Part shown: positions 8,238 through 16,984 of the stretch, piece by piece
How positions within the stretch are numbered: position 1 is the stretch's first letter
Layout: each line of letters starts with the position of its first letter
From: Kiritimatiellota bacterium
GTDB taxonomy: Bacteria > Verrucomicrobiota > Lentisphaeria > Oligosphaerales > JAADHN01
DNA length: 33,446 bases
Direction of reading: 5' to 3'
Assembly (NCBI GenBank): GCA_013151865.1
Contig: JAADHN010000152.1
Span: forward strand, 1-33,446
The notes under the pieces: generated by a model
Database searches by the model: none
The model's input: the letters and a program-made list of their open reading frames with translations, nothing else
What the model was told of the DNA's origin: nothing
Position numbers and translations under genes: made by a program

Positions 8238-11200
8238 TCACAAGGACGCCGCCGACCGCAGCAGGAGCGTCCGAATCTCGAACGGCCGGAATGCCAGCGG
8301 AACACGCCCGTCTTGGATCGGAAGATGCGCCCGGGCTTCTTCCATGATGCCGGCTTCGAGCACTTCAACGACGTCGGCGCGGGGGCGGAGTTCGCACCGG
8401 GCGCGCCGCCCGAGCGGTTCGTAAAGTCGAACGACCCAGGCAGTCCCGTCTTCGGCCCGCTTGAGGGCCTCCAGGACGACGCAGGCGCCGTGCACGGTGC
8501 AGGGGAGGACGGCGTCCACGCGCCCGGGGATGACCGCGGGCGGTTGGTTCAGGCTGTGTGCCGCGGCAAGGACCGCTGCGGACGTCCCGCCCGTATGCGG
8601 AAAGAGACTGTACGTAAACTCGTGTCTGCCCCGGTCGGCTTCGGGGTCCGGGTACCAGGGGGATCGCAGCAGGTTTAAATCCAGGACGTTGTCCTTCACA
8701 CGGTAGCCGTACTTGCAGTCGTTCAAGAGCGCCACGCCCCCGTCGGCGTCCGCAAGGTCGGCGAATCGGTGGCCACACACTTCGAACTGAGCCATGTCCC
8801 AGCTCGTGTTGTTGTGCGTCGGCCGGCGGAACAGGCCGAACTGGATCTCGAATGCCGCCTCGCGTGCTTCCACGTCCACGGGAAACGAGACGCGCAGCAT
8901 CTTCCGGCACTCGTGCCACTCGGCACGAGTCACAAAATCCAGACGTGCGGAGTTCGCGGGCAGCCGGACTTCCTGTCTGAGCGCACTTTGGCCGACGTGC
9001 CATTCCAGTTCGAGGATGGCCAGCGCCGGGCCGGCCGCCTTGAGGCGTCGAGAAACGAGCCGGGCCGTCTCGATCAATTCTTCACGATAGGTGAGGTCCA
9101 GTTCCCAGGCATCCCAGTTGTGGGGCCAGTCCTGGTACAGACTCAAAATGTTCCCCGGCTCGCCGGGCCGCATGAACTCTCGGCCGGAGGGTTTGTCCAG
9201 GACCCGACAGAGACGGCCGTCCGCATCGAACTCGTACCGGATCAGCTCGTTTTCCAGGAAGTCCTCGGCGGCCGACAGCGTCGTCGTCGCGGAAACCCGT
9301 GCTCTGCCGTCCGCTGCCGCCCCAAAGACCCTTCGGCCGTGGGGCGGTAAATCGACCGCAACCCAGGCGCCGCCGTCCTCGTCCGGCTGCGCCGTTCCCT
9401 CGGGGAGCGGCGCAGACTCGGGGAGGCGGACTGCTCCATTGAAAGGCAAGGAAAGCGTGTTCACCACCGTGACCGCCCCCGTGTCGTCGAGATTCTCGGT
9501 TGCGGCGCGGAGACGTTCGGTCGCCTCGGATTCGAGGGCGTTGAGTTCTTTCTCGATGGCCGCATACTCGCGCAGGCTGTCTTCATAGACTCTGTGGATG
9601 CTCGAGCCGGGGATGATGTCGTGGAATTGGTTTGTCAGAAGCGTCTTCCACATTCGTTCGAGAGCGTCGGCCGGGTACTGATCGAGCGACAGACAGCTCC
9701 AAAAGAGTTCCGCCCGGCGCAAGGCGAGTTCGAGCCGCCGGTTCATGCGCTTGTTGGCCGCCTGTGTGGTCAGGGTGCCCCGATGCAGCTCGAGGTACAG
9801 TTCTCCGCGCCATTCCGGCAGTTCGTCCCAGTGCTCGCGCAGCCTGTCCAGAAAAGGTTGGGCAGGACCGAACTCGACCCGGGTGCATCCGGCAAGGTCC
9901 CGCTGCCGGAGACCGAGTTCGACGTTTTCTTCTTTCGGTCCGCCGCCGCCGTCTCCCACGCCGAAGAGCGTGAGGAAGCCGGGCAAGGTCCCCTTTTCTT
10001 CGAAGTTTTCCGCCGCATATCGCAGGCGCTGGGGTTCGAGCATGCTGTTGTACGTGTCCTCCGGCGGAAAGTGGGTGAGGATGGGCGTGCCGTCGATTCC
10101 TTTCCAGATAAACGTATGATGGGGAAAGGAGTTGAACTGACTCCAAGAGATCTTTTGCGTCAGGAAGCTGTCCACCCCCGCCTGGCGCAGAATCTGGGGA
10201 AGGGCCGCGCTGTAGCCGAACACGTCGGGCAGCCAGAGGTTGCGCACGTCCACGCCGAATTCTTCCCTGAAAAACCGCTTTCCGTACAGCACTTGTCGGA
10301 CCAGAGATTCGCCGCTCGGGACGTTGCAGTCGGCCTCGACCCACATGGCGCCCTGGATTTCCCATCGGCCGGCGCGGACCGCGCTGCGAATCCGTTCGAA
10401 CAGGCCGGGGTAATGCTGTTTGACAAAAGCATACAGTTGCGCCTGCGAAGCCCCGAACACGTAATCCGGGTACCGTTCGATCAGGCGAAGCTGCGTGGAA
10501 AACGTCCGCGCACATTTGCGGACCGTTTCGCGTATGGGCCAAAGCCAGGCGGTGTCGATATGCGCGTGTCCGACGGCCCGGGTGGCGAGGCGGGCGCCGT
10601 CCCCGTGGAGTTTCAGGGCCGGCGCCAGGAGACTTCGGAGTTCCGCGGGGTTCGGTCGGTCGTAGCGGAACGCACTCACAGCCCGGTCCAGTACGTGCAG
10701 CAGGCGTGCCCGCAGAGGGGCTCGCTCGGGCAGACTGTGCATGAGCCGTTCCAACAGGAAAACATCGAGCTGCAAATGGTGGAGTTCCTCGTCGAAAACA
10801 CACAATCGGGCGAGCCGCACTCGCCCTTCGAACCCTTCGTTGTACGGCCGGTTGGGGATCGGATGCGCGTCCCGGGAGAGGCCGAAGAGATCGTTCGCGG
10901 CAGCCTCCACCCACAAACGCACCGGTTCCCCGCCGGCGGCGGGTTCGAACAAGCGAAACCGCTCGCGGACAAAGCCAAGGTTGAAAATGGACCCGGAAGT
11001 GAGCCCTTGGAGCGGTTCGCCCGCCTCCGAGAACACGCACGCCTCGCCGGCGAAGTTGAGGCGCGCAACCACTGTTTTCCCGGTCCACTCCTGCGGGACA
11101 CGTCCCTCGATTCGGAACCAGGCCGAACTCCAGTCTCGTCCCCAGACTTCGCCTTCAGAGATCTTGCGAAACTCTCTTGTGCTCAGACTTTCGAAAGGGA

Positions 11201-11324
11201 TGGGGTCCGGGTCGGTCGTTACGGTGAGCCGCATCTCGGCTTCGAGCGGATACAGCAAGTTGGGCAGATACTCCAGGAAACTGCGGATGCGGTTTTGACG
11301 GAAACGGATCTCGGCCGATGTCAT
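8238..11324 (-). CDS. Alpha-mannosidase, glycoside hydrolase family 38
   Basis: This is a 1028-residue enzyme of the cytosolic MAN2C1/bacterial type without a signal peptide. An N-terminal beta-rich domain (to about 240) precedes the catalytic domain. The motif HAHIDTAWLWP supplies zinc ligands H255 and D257, and LWLPDVFG holds the expected nucleophile D367. The helical-bundle region contains RMNRRLELALRRAE and FHDIIPGSSI, and the C-terminal part has the beta-sandwich domains (WDMAQFEVCGHRFADL, YGYRVKDNVLDLNLLRSP). It would release alpha-linked mannose from imported oligosaccharides. ATG 11324 is preferred over 11435 because GGAG lies about 11 bases upstream and homologous sequence begins there. 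The length is normal for the family. Confidence 0.95.
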   Translation of the reverse strand: MTSAEIRFRQNRIRSFLEYLPNLLYPLEAEMRLTVTTDPDPIPFESLSTREFRKISEGEVWGRDWSSAWFRIEGRVPQEWTGKTVVARLNFAGEACVFSEAGEPLQGLTSGSIFNLGFVRERFRLFEPAAGGEPVRLWVEAAANDLFGLSRDAHPIPNRPYNEGFEGRVRLARLCVFDEELHHLQLDVFLLERLMHSLPERAPLRARLLHVLDRAVSAFRYDRPNPAELRSLLAPALKLHGDGARLATRAVGHAHIDTAWLWPIRETVRKCARTFSTQLRLIERYPDYVFGASQAQLYAFVKQHYPGLFERIRSAVRAGRWEIQGAMWVEADCNVPSGESLVRQVLYGKRFFREEFGVDVRNLWLPDVFGYSAALPQILRQAGVDSFLTQKISWSQFNSFPHHTFIWKGIDGTPILTHFPPEDTYNSMLEPQRLRYAAENFEEKGTLPGFLTLFGVGDGGGGPKEENVELGLRQRDLAGCTRVEFGPAQPFLDRLREHWDELPEWRGELYLELHRGTLTTQAANKRMNRRLELALRRAELFWSCLSLDQYPADALERMWKTLLTNQFHDIIPGSSIHRVYEDSLREYAAIEKELNALESEATERLRAATENLDDTGAVTVVNTLSLPFNGAVRLPESAPLPEGTAQPDEDGGAWVAVDLPPHGRRVFGAAADGRARVSATTTLSAAEDFLENELIRYEFDADGRLCRVLDKPSGREFMRPGEPGNILSLYQDWPHNWDAWELDLTYREELIETARLVSRRLKAAGPALAILELEWHVGQSALRQEVRLPANSARLDFVTRAEWHECRKMLRVSFPVDVEAREAAFEIQFGLFRRPTHNNTSWDMAQFEVCGHRFADLADADGGVALLNDCKYGYRVKDNVLDLNLLRSPWYPDPEADRGRHEFTYSLFPHTGGTSAAVLAAAHSLNQPPAVIPGRVDAVLPCTVHGACVVLEALKRAEDGTAWVVRLYEPLGRRARCELRPRADVVEVLEAGIMEEARAHLPIQDGRVPLAFRPFEIRTLLLRSAASL

Positions 11325-11669
11325 GGGGTGTCTTTCTCCAAATTGTTTGAGAAGCCGGATCGAAAAAAAGGTGTTCCCGGGAGCCTGGTCCGAATAATGC
11401 ATGAGCCATCTGCTGCGACGACGCATCTCACACATCTTCAGAACATTGCCGCCGCTCCCCGACCGAGACGGCGTTTCAACACGGCTTTGCCCGGCGCTCT
11501 ACGCCATGACTTGAATCCGTATGAGCCACGCCCTCTCGCGACGAAGTTCGTGAATTAATCAGCCTGGCCCGGCCCTGGCGGGAGTTCCGCTCCGGACCAG
11601 CGGCTCGCGAGGCCGCTCAACCTTCAACGGTCGCCCGCTCAGTACCGGGCGACGCACCGTAGGTGGACG
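11325..11669. other. Intergenic interval upstream of the alpha-mannosidase gene
   Basis: These 345 bases contain no convincing gene. The part next to 11325 probably includes the mannosidase promoter, but no clear -35/-10 pair was found. The distal part, just after the stop of the unassigned minus-strand gene at 11670, holds two strong short hairpins (11599-11617 and 11631-11652). Confidence 0.5.
11599..11652 (-). terminator. Tandem hairpins after the unassigned gene
   Basis: TCGCCCG at 11631-11637 pairs perfectly with CGGGCGA at 11646-11652 around an 8-base loop. A second stem AGCGGC/GCCGCT (11599-11604 with 11612-11617) follows in the minus direction. Both come within 75 bases of the stop at 11670. 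There is no T-run, so these may be weak terminators or RNA 3'-end stabilisers. Confidence 0.4.
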
Positions 11670-12413
11670 TCAACCGGCGACCGGCAGGAACGGGGGTTCC
11701 CCGCGCACGGAATCGACGAGTTCCTCCGCTCGGCCCAGGCCGTCTTTGTCTCCGTACAGGGCAAGCCAAACGGCTCCCTCGGCGCCGCCGATCCCGCCGG
11801 CGCCCACCGGTACGGCCAACACGCCGCAAACAACGTTGAACGCTTCGATTTCCGTGAAGATTTCCCCGGGAGTGACCCACAGCGTCGGGCCGCGTCCCTC
11901 GCGTTCCTTCATCATCGCCGCCGCTTCGTGCAGATCGCCGGGGATGGACTTTTCGAGCCCCACCGGTTGGAGCAGGTGGACCCGCCGGGCCACCAGCGTC
12001 CCGAGCGTGGCGCCCACAGTGCCGCCTGTCGAGTCCCCGATCAGGACGCCGGCCTGGCCGAGATCGTAGTTGAGGGCGTTGGCGCCCTTGACGAAAACGT
12101 CCCCGGGCCCCATGTCGGCCACGGCTTCTTTGACGCCGACACTCAGGCGTTCCCCGCGCCGGATCACCAGGTCGGGGGCATTGTACGAGACCCGTGGCCC
12201 TCGATAGCCGGCCGGGAGCGTGTGGCCGGTGACGTAGCGGGTCTTGTCAAAGCTCTCGCCCGTAATCTCCTCGATGACGTACCCATCCGTGGTGCCGCTG
12301 GCCACGGCCAGCATCCCGTCGTTGCGGGCCCGAATCACGCGTTCGTCTCGGGCGACGCCCTTGGCAATCAGGCGCTTGCTTTCGGCAACTGTCAAACTGA
12401 CTGTGATATGCAT
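11670..12413 (-). CDS. Conserved-looking protein of unknown function (247 aa)
   Basis: I do not recognise this family. The 247-residue sequence is soluble-looking, without signal or membrane segments. Its central glycine-rich stretch (GVLIGDSTGGTVGATLG) is followed by LLQPVGLEKSIPGDLHEAA and a C-terminal Gly-rich loop (VPVGAGGIGGAEGA). Composition and codon use match the neighbouring genes, supporting a real gene. ATG 12413 has AAGGAG 7 bases upstream; a TTG two codons earlier is less likely. It follows the etfA-like gene by about 180 bases and ends before two hairpins. No function is proposed. Confidence 0.75.
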   Translation of the reverse strand: MHITVSLTVAESKRLIAKGVARDERVIRARNDGMLAVASGTTDGYVIEEITGESFDKTRYVTGHTLPAGYRGPRVSYNAPDLVIRRGERLSVGVKEAVADMGPGDVFVKGANALNYDLGQAGVLIGDSTGGTVGATLGTLVARRVHLLQPVGLEKSIPGDLHEAAAMMKEREGRGPTLWVTPGEIFTEIEAFNVVCGVLAVPVGAGGIGGAEGAVWLALYGDKDGLGRAEELVDSVRGEPPFLPVAG

Positions 12414-12595
12414 GGCCAATCTCCTTGTTCCGGGGAGGCATTGCCTGTGATACTGAACATTCGGAAAGAAAGTTATGACGAAGAATGGGGCATCATTCTT
12501 GGAACAACGCTTTGTCCGGTTCGTGCCTTTCCAGGGGGCGAGGGCCGTTTGTTGTCCCGGTCTGCTCGTTTACTTGTCGCTTCCGCTCCGCGAGG

Positions 12596-13834
12596 TCATG
12601 CCGGTTCTTTCGCGCGATCGAGTTCCTGGAGGATGGCGGGAACGATTTCGAAAAGGTCGCCGGGGATCGCCACGTCGGCATACCCGAAGATCGGGGCTTC
12701 GGGATCGCGGTTGATGGCTACGATGGTTTCGCTGTTCTGCATTCCCACGATGTGCTGAATCGCGCCAGAGATTCCGCAGGCCACGTACAGTCGGGGCTGC
12801 ACCGTGCTTCCGGTCTGACCCACTTGGTGCGGGTAATCCACCCAGCCGGCGTCCACGACCGCGCGGCTCGCCCCGAGCACCCCCCCCAGGGCCCGGGCCA
12901 GGCGCGCCACCAACGCCACGCCCTCCGGACCGCCTGTGCCGTAACCGGCCGAGACGATCACCTGGGCGCCGCGGACACCCCCGCCGTCCGCCGTTCGGGG
13001 ACGAAAGCCCCGCCAGAATTTCGGGAATGCCGTCAGATGCGGCAAGGGAGGCGTGACGATCTCGCCGGTGCGCTCCGGGATCGGCTCGGGGTGGGGAAGG
13101 ACCCCGGGGCGAACGGTGGCCATTTGAGGGCGATGGTCTCGACAGGTGATGGTGGCCAGGATGTTGCCGCCGAAGGCCGGGCGCGTCTGGAGAAGCAGCC
13201 CGGTTTCGGGGTCGATCTCCAGTTCAGTGCAGTCTGCTGTAAGACCGGTGTGAACCAGGACCGCTACGCGCGGCAGCAGGGACCTGCCGATCGCTGTGGC
13301 CCCGCCCAGCAGGATTTCCGGGGCCTGCTCGCGGACCAGACCCGACAAGACGGTTGCATAACGTTCGTCGTCGTATCGGGCCAACTCCGGGGAATCCATG
13401 CACAGCACACGGTCCGCTCCGAAAGCGATGGCGGCTCGACACGCATCCTCGAGTTCGTGCCCGATGAGGACGGCGGCCACGCGGTTGCCGCGAGCCGCCG
13501 CAAGTCGGGTTGCCGCCCCCAGTAAATCGGCGGAAACTGTGCGCAGCCCCCCGCAGAGGCCTCCGCCCGTTTCGGCAAATACCCATACCTCTCCGACCGT
13601 CCCGGGGCGCCCGGCTCCCGGCGCGAGGCCCGCGGCGGCGGTTCCGTGGATCGCCTCGAATTTCCGGCAGGCCGGAATACATGCCCCGCACAGCGTGCAG
13701 CGTTCGGGATCGATCGCCGCCTTGTCGTCCTCGATCACGATGGCTCCGAACGGGCAGGCCTTGAGGCAAAGTCCGCAGCCGACGCAACGCTCCGCGATGA
13801 TCTCGATTCGGTCAAACTGTTCGGGGTTTGCCAC
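12596..13834 (-). CDS. etfA: Electron transfer flavoprotein alpha subunit with N-terminal ferredoxin domain
   Basis: This 412-residue protein opens with two CxxCxxCxxxC clusters (C17, C20, C23, C27 and C46, C49, C52, C56), binding two [4Fe-4S] centres. The EtfA N-domain runs from about 75 to 260. The C-terminal FAD domain contains [32 protein letters not shown] and NRDPEAPIF, all diagnostic. Ferredoxin-fused EtfA subunits occur in anaerobes and pass electrons between acyl-CoA or lactate dehydrogenases and ferredoxin/NAD. The partner EtfB, normally just upstream, is absent from the window. The start appears to be GTG 13834 with AGGA about 9 bases upstream, because no ATG precedes the ferredoxin motif at a suitable place. 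Confidence 0.93.
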   Translation of the reverse strand: MANPEQFDRIEIIAERCVGCGLCLKACPFGAIVIEDDKAAIDPERCTLCGACIPACRKFEAIHGTAAAGLAPGAGRPGTVGEVWVFAETGGGLCGGLRTVSADLLGAATRLAAARGNRVAAVLIGHELEDACRAAIAFGADRVLCMDSPELARYDDERYATVLSGLVREQAPEILLGGATAIGRSLLPRVAVLVHTGLTADCTELEIDPETGLLLQTRPAFGGNILATITCRDHRPQMATVRPGVLPHPEPIPERTGEIVTPPLPHLTAFPKFWRGFRPRTADGGGVRGAQVIVSAGYGTGGPEGVALVARLARALGGVLGASRAVVDAGWVDYPHQVGQTGSTVQPRLYVACGISGAIQHIVGMQNSETIVAINRDPEAPIFGYADVAIPGDLFEIVPAILQELDRAKEPA

Positions 13835-14047
13835 GGCAATGGTCCTGTCAAAACGGTTCGGCGGAACTCACTGGATCTGTGTCGTGAGACGCCCATTGTT
13901 TTCTTTTGTTGCAGCGCACAGGCGCCCAAAAACGGAACCGATTCGCCGCCCGCCAGGTAGGTCGCAGTATGAAAACGGGCTCGCACATACCGAAAACGGG
14001 ATTGCCCGTGCCGGAAGGCGCGGGGGCGTCCCTCCGGGAAGAACAGG

Positions 14048-15433
14048 TTATTCCGTGCTTGGCTGGACGGTGCGGAGCCAGCGGTTCACCAGCAGTGAAA
14101 GTGTTCTTGTGTTGATGGGTTTGGTCGTGTAATCGTCCATGCCCGCTTCGCGAACCCGGCCGAGAGTGGCAGGATCCGAGTGCCCGGTCATCGCCACGAT
14201 GGGAACGTGTCGCCCCGTCTGTCTCTCATGTTTCCGAATCGTCCGGGCTACGGCGCAACCGTCCGCATCCGGCATCTCCACATCCATGAAAACCAAGTCG
14301 TACTCGACCGCTCGGGCGAAATCGAGGGCTTCATTGCCGTTGCAGGCGGTTTCGACCGCGTGCCCCTGACGTTTGAGGAGCGCCGACAACAGTTTCCGGT
14401 TCGTCAAACTGTCGTCCACCACCAGGATGCGGGCTTTGAAAGGAGCGGTCCCCGCCAACGGCAACGCAAAGCTGAAACAGGCCCCTGCACCGTCCGACCG
14501 GTTTTCCGCCCAAATGCGGCCTCCGTGCAATTCGACCACCTTGCGTGCGATGGCGAGCCCGAGCCCATGTCTCGTTTCATCTGCCGTCGGGGTGGCGGAC
14601 AGCAACTCGAATTCATGAAACAGCCGCTTCAGATCTTCGCGGGAGAGTCCCGGACCACGGTCCAAGACGGAGAACCCGCCTTCTTGGCCTTGTTGCCAAA
14701 CACGTACGGCGATCTCGGTCCCCGGTCGGCCGTACTTGATCGCGTTGGAGATCAGATTGTCCACGACCTGACGAATGCGCCGTGGGTCGGCGATCACTTC
14801 CACCGGGTCCGAGACGAAATCGGCCGCCAGCTCCTGTTTCTTGCCGGCTGCAAAGGTGTGGAAAAAACGCAGGGCCTGTCGAGCCACCGCCTGCAATTCC
14901 ACCTGTTCCGGCCGCAAGGTCAATCGGCCCTGCCGAACGCGCGAGACGTTGAGCAGGCTTTCCAGAAGATCGAGCAACCGGGCGCTTTCGTCGTGAATGA
15001 GCCGCACGTACTCTCCGGCCTCGGCGCTCGCACCGGTCAGTTGTCCGGCCAATACGTCCGCCAATCCAAGAATGCCGCCGATCCCGCCGCGGAGATCGTG
15101 CGCGGCAATCCCGAGGACACGGCTCTTCTCCTCATTGGCTTGATTGAGCTTGCGATTGGTGCGCTCCAGTTCGCTCTTGCGCTGCTCCAGCTCGACCACC
15201 AGTTCGGCCGCTCGAGCATTGGCCTCGGCCAAAACCGTGTTCATCTTGCGAATCTGGCTTTCCTTGATTTCGATCTCAGCCATGAGTTCCGCGCTCCGGG
15301 CATTGGCTCGCGCCAACGCCCGGTTCAGCTCCTCCAGGCGCAGGGCACGCTTGCGGAGCCGGTCCATTTCATCGCCGGCCGGCCGGGCGACTGGAGCGCC
15401 GTCGGCGCGCAAATTCTCGTTTTTTTTCGACAT
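14048..15433 (-). CDS. Soluble hybrid sensor histidine kinase with receiver domain
   Basis: This 461-residue protein has residues 25-105 as a coiled coil with two related repeats (LARANARSAELMAEIE and LAEANARAAELVVELE). The dimerisation/phosphoacceptor H-box has H112 (IAAHDLRGG). The ATPase domain has an N-box (DNLISNAIKYG, 225-235), G1 (DRGPG, 258-262) and G2 (HGLGLAI, 289-295). A receiver domain follows with the phosphoacceptor D384 (VFMDVEMPD) and the acidic pair DD at 340-341. There is no transmembrane helix or separate sensor domain, so the coiled coil or a partner must sense the signal. ATG 15433 precedes the coiled coil; longer starts read through the preceding intergenic sequence. It lies 74 bases after the DsrE-like gene. 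Confidence 0.92.
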   Translation of the reverse strand: MSKKNENLRADGAPVARPAGDEMDRLRKRALRLEELNRALARANARSAELMAEIEIKESQIRKMNTVLAEANARAAELVVELEQRKSELERTNRKLNQANEEKSRVLGIAAHDLRGGIGGILGLADVLAGQLTGASAEAGEYVRLIHDESARLLDLLESLLNVSRVRQGRLTLRPEQVELQAVARQALRFFHTFAAGKKQELAADFVSDPVEVIADPRRIRQVVDNLISNAIKYGRPGTEIAVRVWQQGQEGGFSVLDRGPGLSREDLKRLFHEFELLSATPTADETRHGLGLAIARKVVELHGGRIWAENRSDGAGACFSFALPLAGTAPFKARILVVDDSLTNRKLLSALLKRQGHAVETACNGNEALDFARAVEYDLVFMDVEMPDADGCAVARTIRKHERQTGRHVPIVAMTGHSDPATLGRVREAGMDDYTTKPINTRTLSLLVNRWLRTVQPSTE

Positions 15434-15507
15434 CGACGCATTTCCGCATTGCGTGGCTTTCGGCCGAGAGGGGCGACGGCCCTTCGACGCCGCTTGCTCC
15501 GGCTCCC

Positions 15508-15909
15508 TCAAAACGTCACCGTGGTTGTCTCCGGTCCCGTGCGGGCGACGACCGTGGCCAAACCTACGAGCGTGGCTTCCGACCTCAGCTTGCCGCGCAT
15601 GGCCGCCCGGTCGAAACTGCAGTAGAATTCGCTGCAAGGAGCACAAACCAGCAGTTCGCCGCCCAAGGCGAAAAACTGTTCCAAATAGTTGGCCAACGGT
15701 TCGAAGCCGCCCACTTCAACGCCTTGCTCGGAATTCTGGATGGCCCAGATCGTGCCGTCCATCGTCAGGTATACCGCCACATTCTTGCCCAGTGCCAAGC
15801 CGGCACAGGCCCAGGAAAAAGCCAGGGTGGCACGGGTGCCGCGATCCTGTTTGCCCGTGGTCAAGACAACCATTATGGAGTTTCCGTTTGATGCAATCGC
15901 GGGCGTCAT
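15508..15909 (-). CDS. DsrE-family sulfur-relay-like protein
   Basis: This small 133-residue protein starts with a beta strand (SIMVVLTTG), then TRATLAFSWACAGLALGKNVAVYLTMDG, the DsrE/TusD-type fold. A C-terminal cysteine group (VCAPCSEFYC) may carry persulfide sulfur. ATG 15909 is preferred because a very strong AAGGAGG lies 5-6 bases upstream. The same frame stays open for about 150 bases before it (an ATG exists at 16008), so a longer form cannot be excluded. It lies after a second DsrE-like gene and a TusA-like gene. It probably forms a hetero-complex handling protein-bound sulfur (inference). Confidence 0.82.
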   Translation of the reverse strand: MTPAIASNGNSIMVVLTTGKQDRGTRATLAFSWACAGLALGKNVAVYLTMDGTIWAIQNSEQGVEVGGFEPLANYLEQFFALGGELLVCAPCSEFYCSFDRAAMRGKLRSEATLVGLATVVARTGPETTTVTF

Positions 15910-16064
15910 GCATACCTCCTTCTCCGACTCCCTCGCTCCGCCGTGGGCCCCTGAGTCGGGCAGCACGCTTGTGCCGCGTACCTCGAGTTCAACCGTCACT
16001 TCCGTCATCGGCACGGCCGCGACACCCGCCGGCGCCGGGCCGCGATCCGAATCAAACACCACGA

Positions 16065-16637
16065 TCAGATGAAAAACACCGCCCGACTCTTGAGGGCGAG
16101 GGCGAGAAACGTAGCCGCGCCGCATCGGTCGCATCCCGGAATCCGGCCGATCTCGGCATCCGACCAGCCGAATAGACTGACCGATGTGTCGCAAACGTGA
16201 AAATGCACCCCCAACTCCCGGGCTTCCGCCATCAGGGTCGTCAGGTCGGCAACCCCTTTCTTTTTCATCATCGAGCGGAGCATACGTCTGCCGATGCCGA
16301 AGAAGTTCATCCTGGAGAGCGGCAGGTCCTCAATGCTTTTGGGCATCAACAGATCGAGGAGACGCTGGGGCCACGGTCGCTTGTGGGATCGACAGGGGGT
16401 TGCCGGCCCGCCCCGCAAGAGGGAGGCGCCCCAAAACGTGCAGAAAACGTGAACTTCAGATCCCAGGGCGAGGGCGGAAGTTGCCAGGGTCAAGGCGGCA
16501 AACACCTTGTCCCATTCGCCGCTGAAGCAGATAATACAAACCAGATCCTCGGGGCGGCGCTCCGCAAATTCCGCCCGAAGCCGGGAAAGTTCCTGCTCGA
16601 GGTTCGCGAGTCGCTGTTCGAGGTTGGTTTCAGGCAT
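16065..16637 (-). CDS. DsrE/DsrF/DrsH-like family protein
   Basis: This is a 190-residue protein. An N-terminal coiled-coil segment (LEQRLANLEQELSRLRAEF) precedes the core: VCIICFSGEWDKVFAALTLATSALALGSEVHVFCTFWGASLL, typical of DsrE/DrsH-like proteins. Near the C-terminus are GVHFHVCDTSVSLFGW and GCDRCGAATFL, where family members place the reactive cysteine. ATG 16637 is chosen because the core begins just after it; upstream sequence in frame is Arg/Pro-rich and overlaps the TusA gene. Such proteins bind persulfide sulfur and partner with TusA. It acts in the cytoplasm, although the hydrophobic strands may allow membrane contact. Confidence 0.84.
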   Translation of the reverse strand: MPETNLEQRLANLEQELSRLRAEFAERRPEDLVCIICFSGEWDKVFAALTLATSALALGSEVHVFCTFWGASLLRGGPATPCRSHKRPWPQRLLDLLMPKSIEDLPLSRMNFFGIGRRMLRSMMKKKGVADLTTLMAEARELGVHFHVCDTSVSLFGWSDAEIGRIPGCDRCGAATFLALALKSRAVFFI

Positions 16638-16687
16638 AAGAAGTCTCGGTTGGGGCGGGCGATGGGGCGGGACGCCCGCGGCCGGAT

Positions 16688-16703
16688 CGACTCGCCCGAG
16701 TCG
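16688..16703. repeat. Intercistronic hairpin between tusA-like and DsrE-like genes
   Basis: CGACTCG and CGAGTCG form a perfect inverted repeat with two bases between the arms (six pairs with a four-base loop in RNA). It sits in the 119-base gap between the TusA-like stop and the next start. It may stabilise or partly terminate the transcript; chance is possible. Confidence 0.35.
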
Positions 16704-16756
16704 CACGGGGTGCTGTCGGCATCCGGCGTCCCGAGGGCGGCCCGGGCGGCGATGCT

Positions 16757-16984
16757 TCAGATGATTTCCACCACGGCGACGGTCGTCTCTCCCTGTGTGC
16801 GGATTTCCACCAGTCGGTTCGCCGTGGTGTCGCACCAGGCCTTCACGTCGCTTTCGAAAGCCAGATCGTCGGCCGTGATCAGAATTCGGTCGCCGGGCCT
16901 GGCATTCCGGCGGGCTTTGGCCAACTCGATGATGGGGCGCGGGCAGCGCATGCCTCGTGCATCGATCTGCACAGGTTCGGCCAT
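16757..16984 (-). CDS. tusA: TusA/SirA-family sulfur carrier protein
   Basis: This complete 75-residue TusA-type protein carries the signature MRCPRPI, with the sulfur-carrying Cys14 following a short strand. It continues with LAKARRNARPGDRILITADD and a final strand VVEII, which is the two-layer TusA fold. ATG 16984 has GAGG about 9 bases upstream. Members accept persulfide from cysteine desulfurase or rhodanese and pass it on to tRNA thiolation, molybdopterin synthesis or DsrE-type proteins. With two DsrE-like genes downstream it begins a sulfur-transfer gene set. The symbol marks the family; the specific pathway is not known. Confidence 0.88.
   Translation of the reverse strand: MAEPVQIDARGMRCPRPIIELAKARRNARPGDRILITADDLAFESDVKAWCDTTANRLVEIRTQGETTVAVVEII

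Noticed and set aside
9594-11558. Long plus-strand open frame opposite the alpha-mannosidase
   Set aside because: No motif or start signal; the minus strand carries an intact GH38 enzyme.
16008-16194. Longer N-terminal starts for the small DsrE gene
   Set aside because: A strong AAGGAGG directly before ATG 15909, and family-like sequence beginning there, favour the short form; the possibility is listed as a finding.
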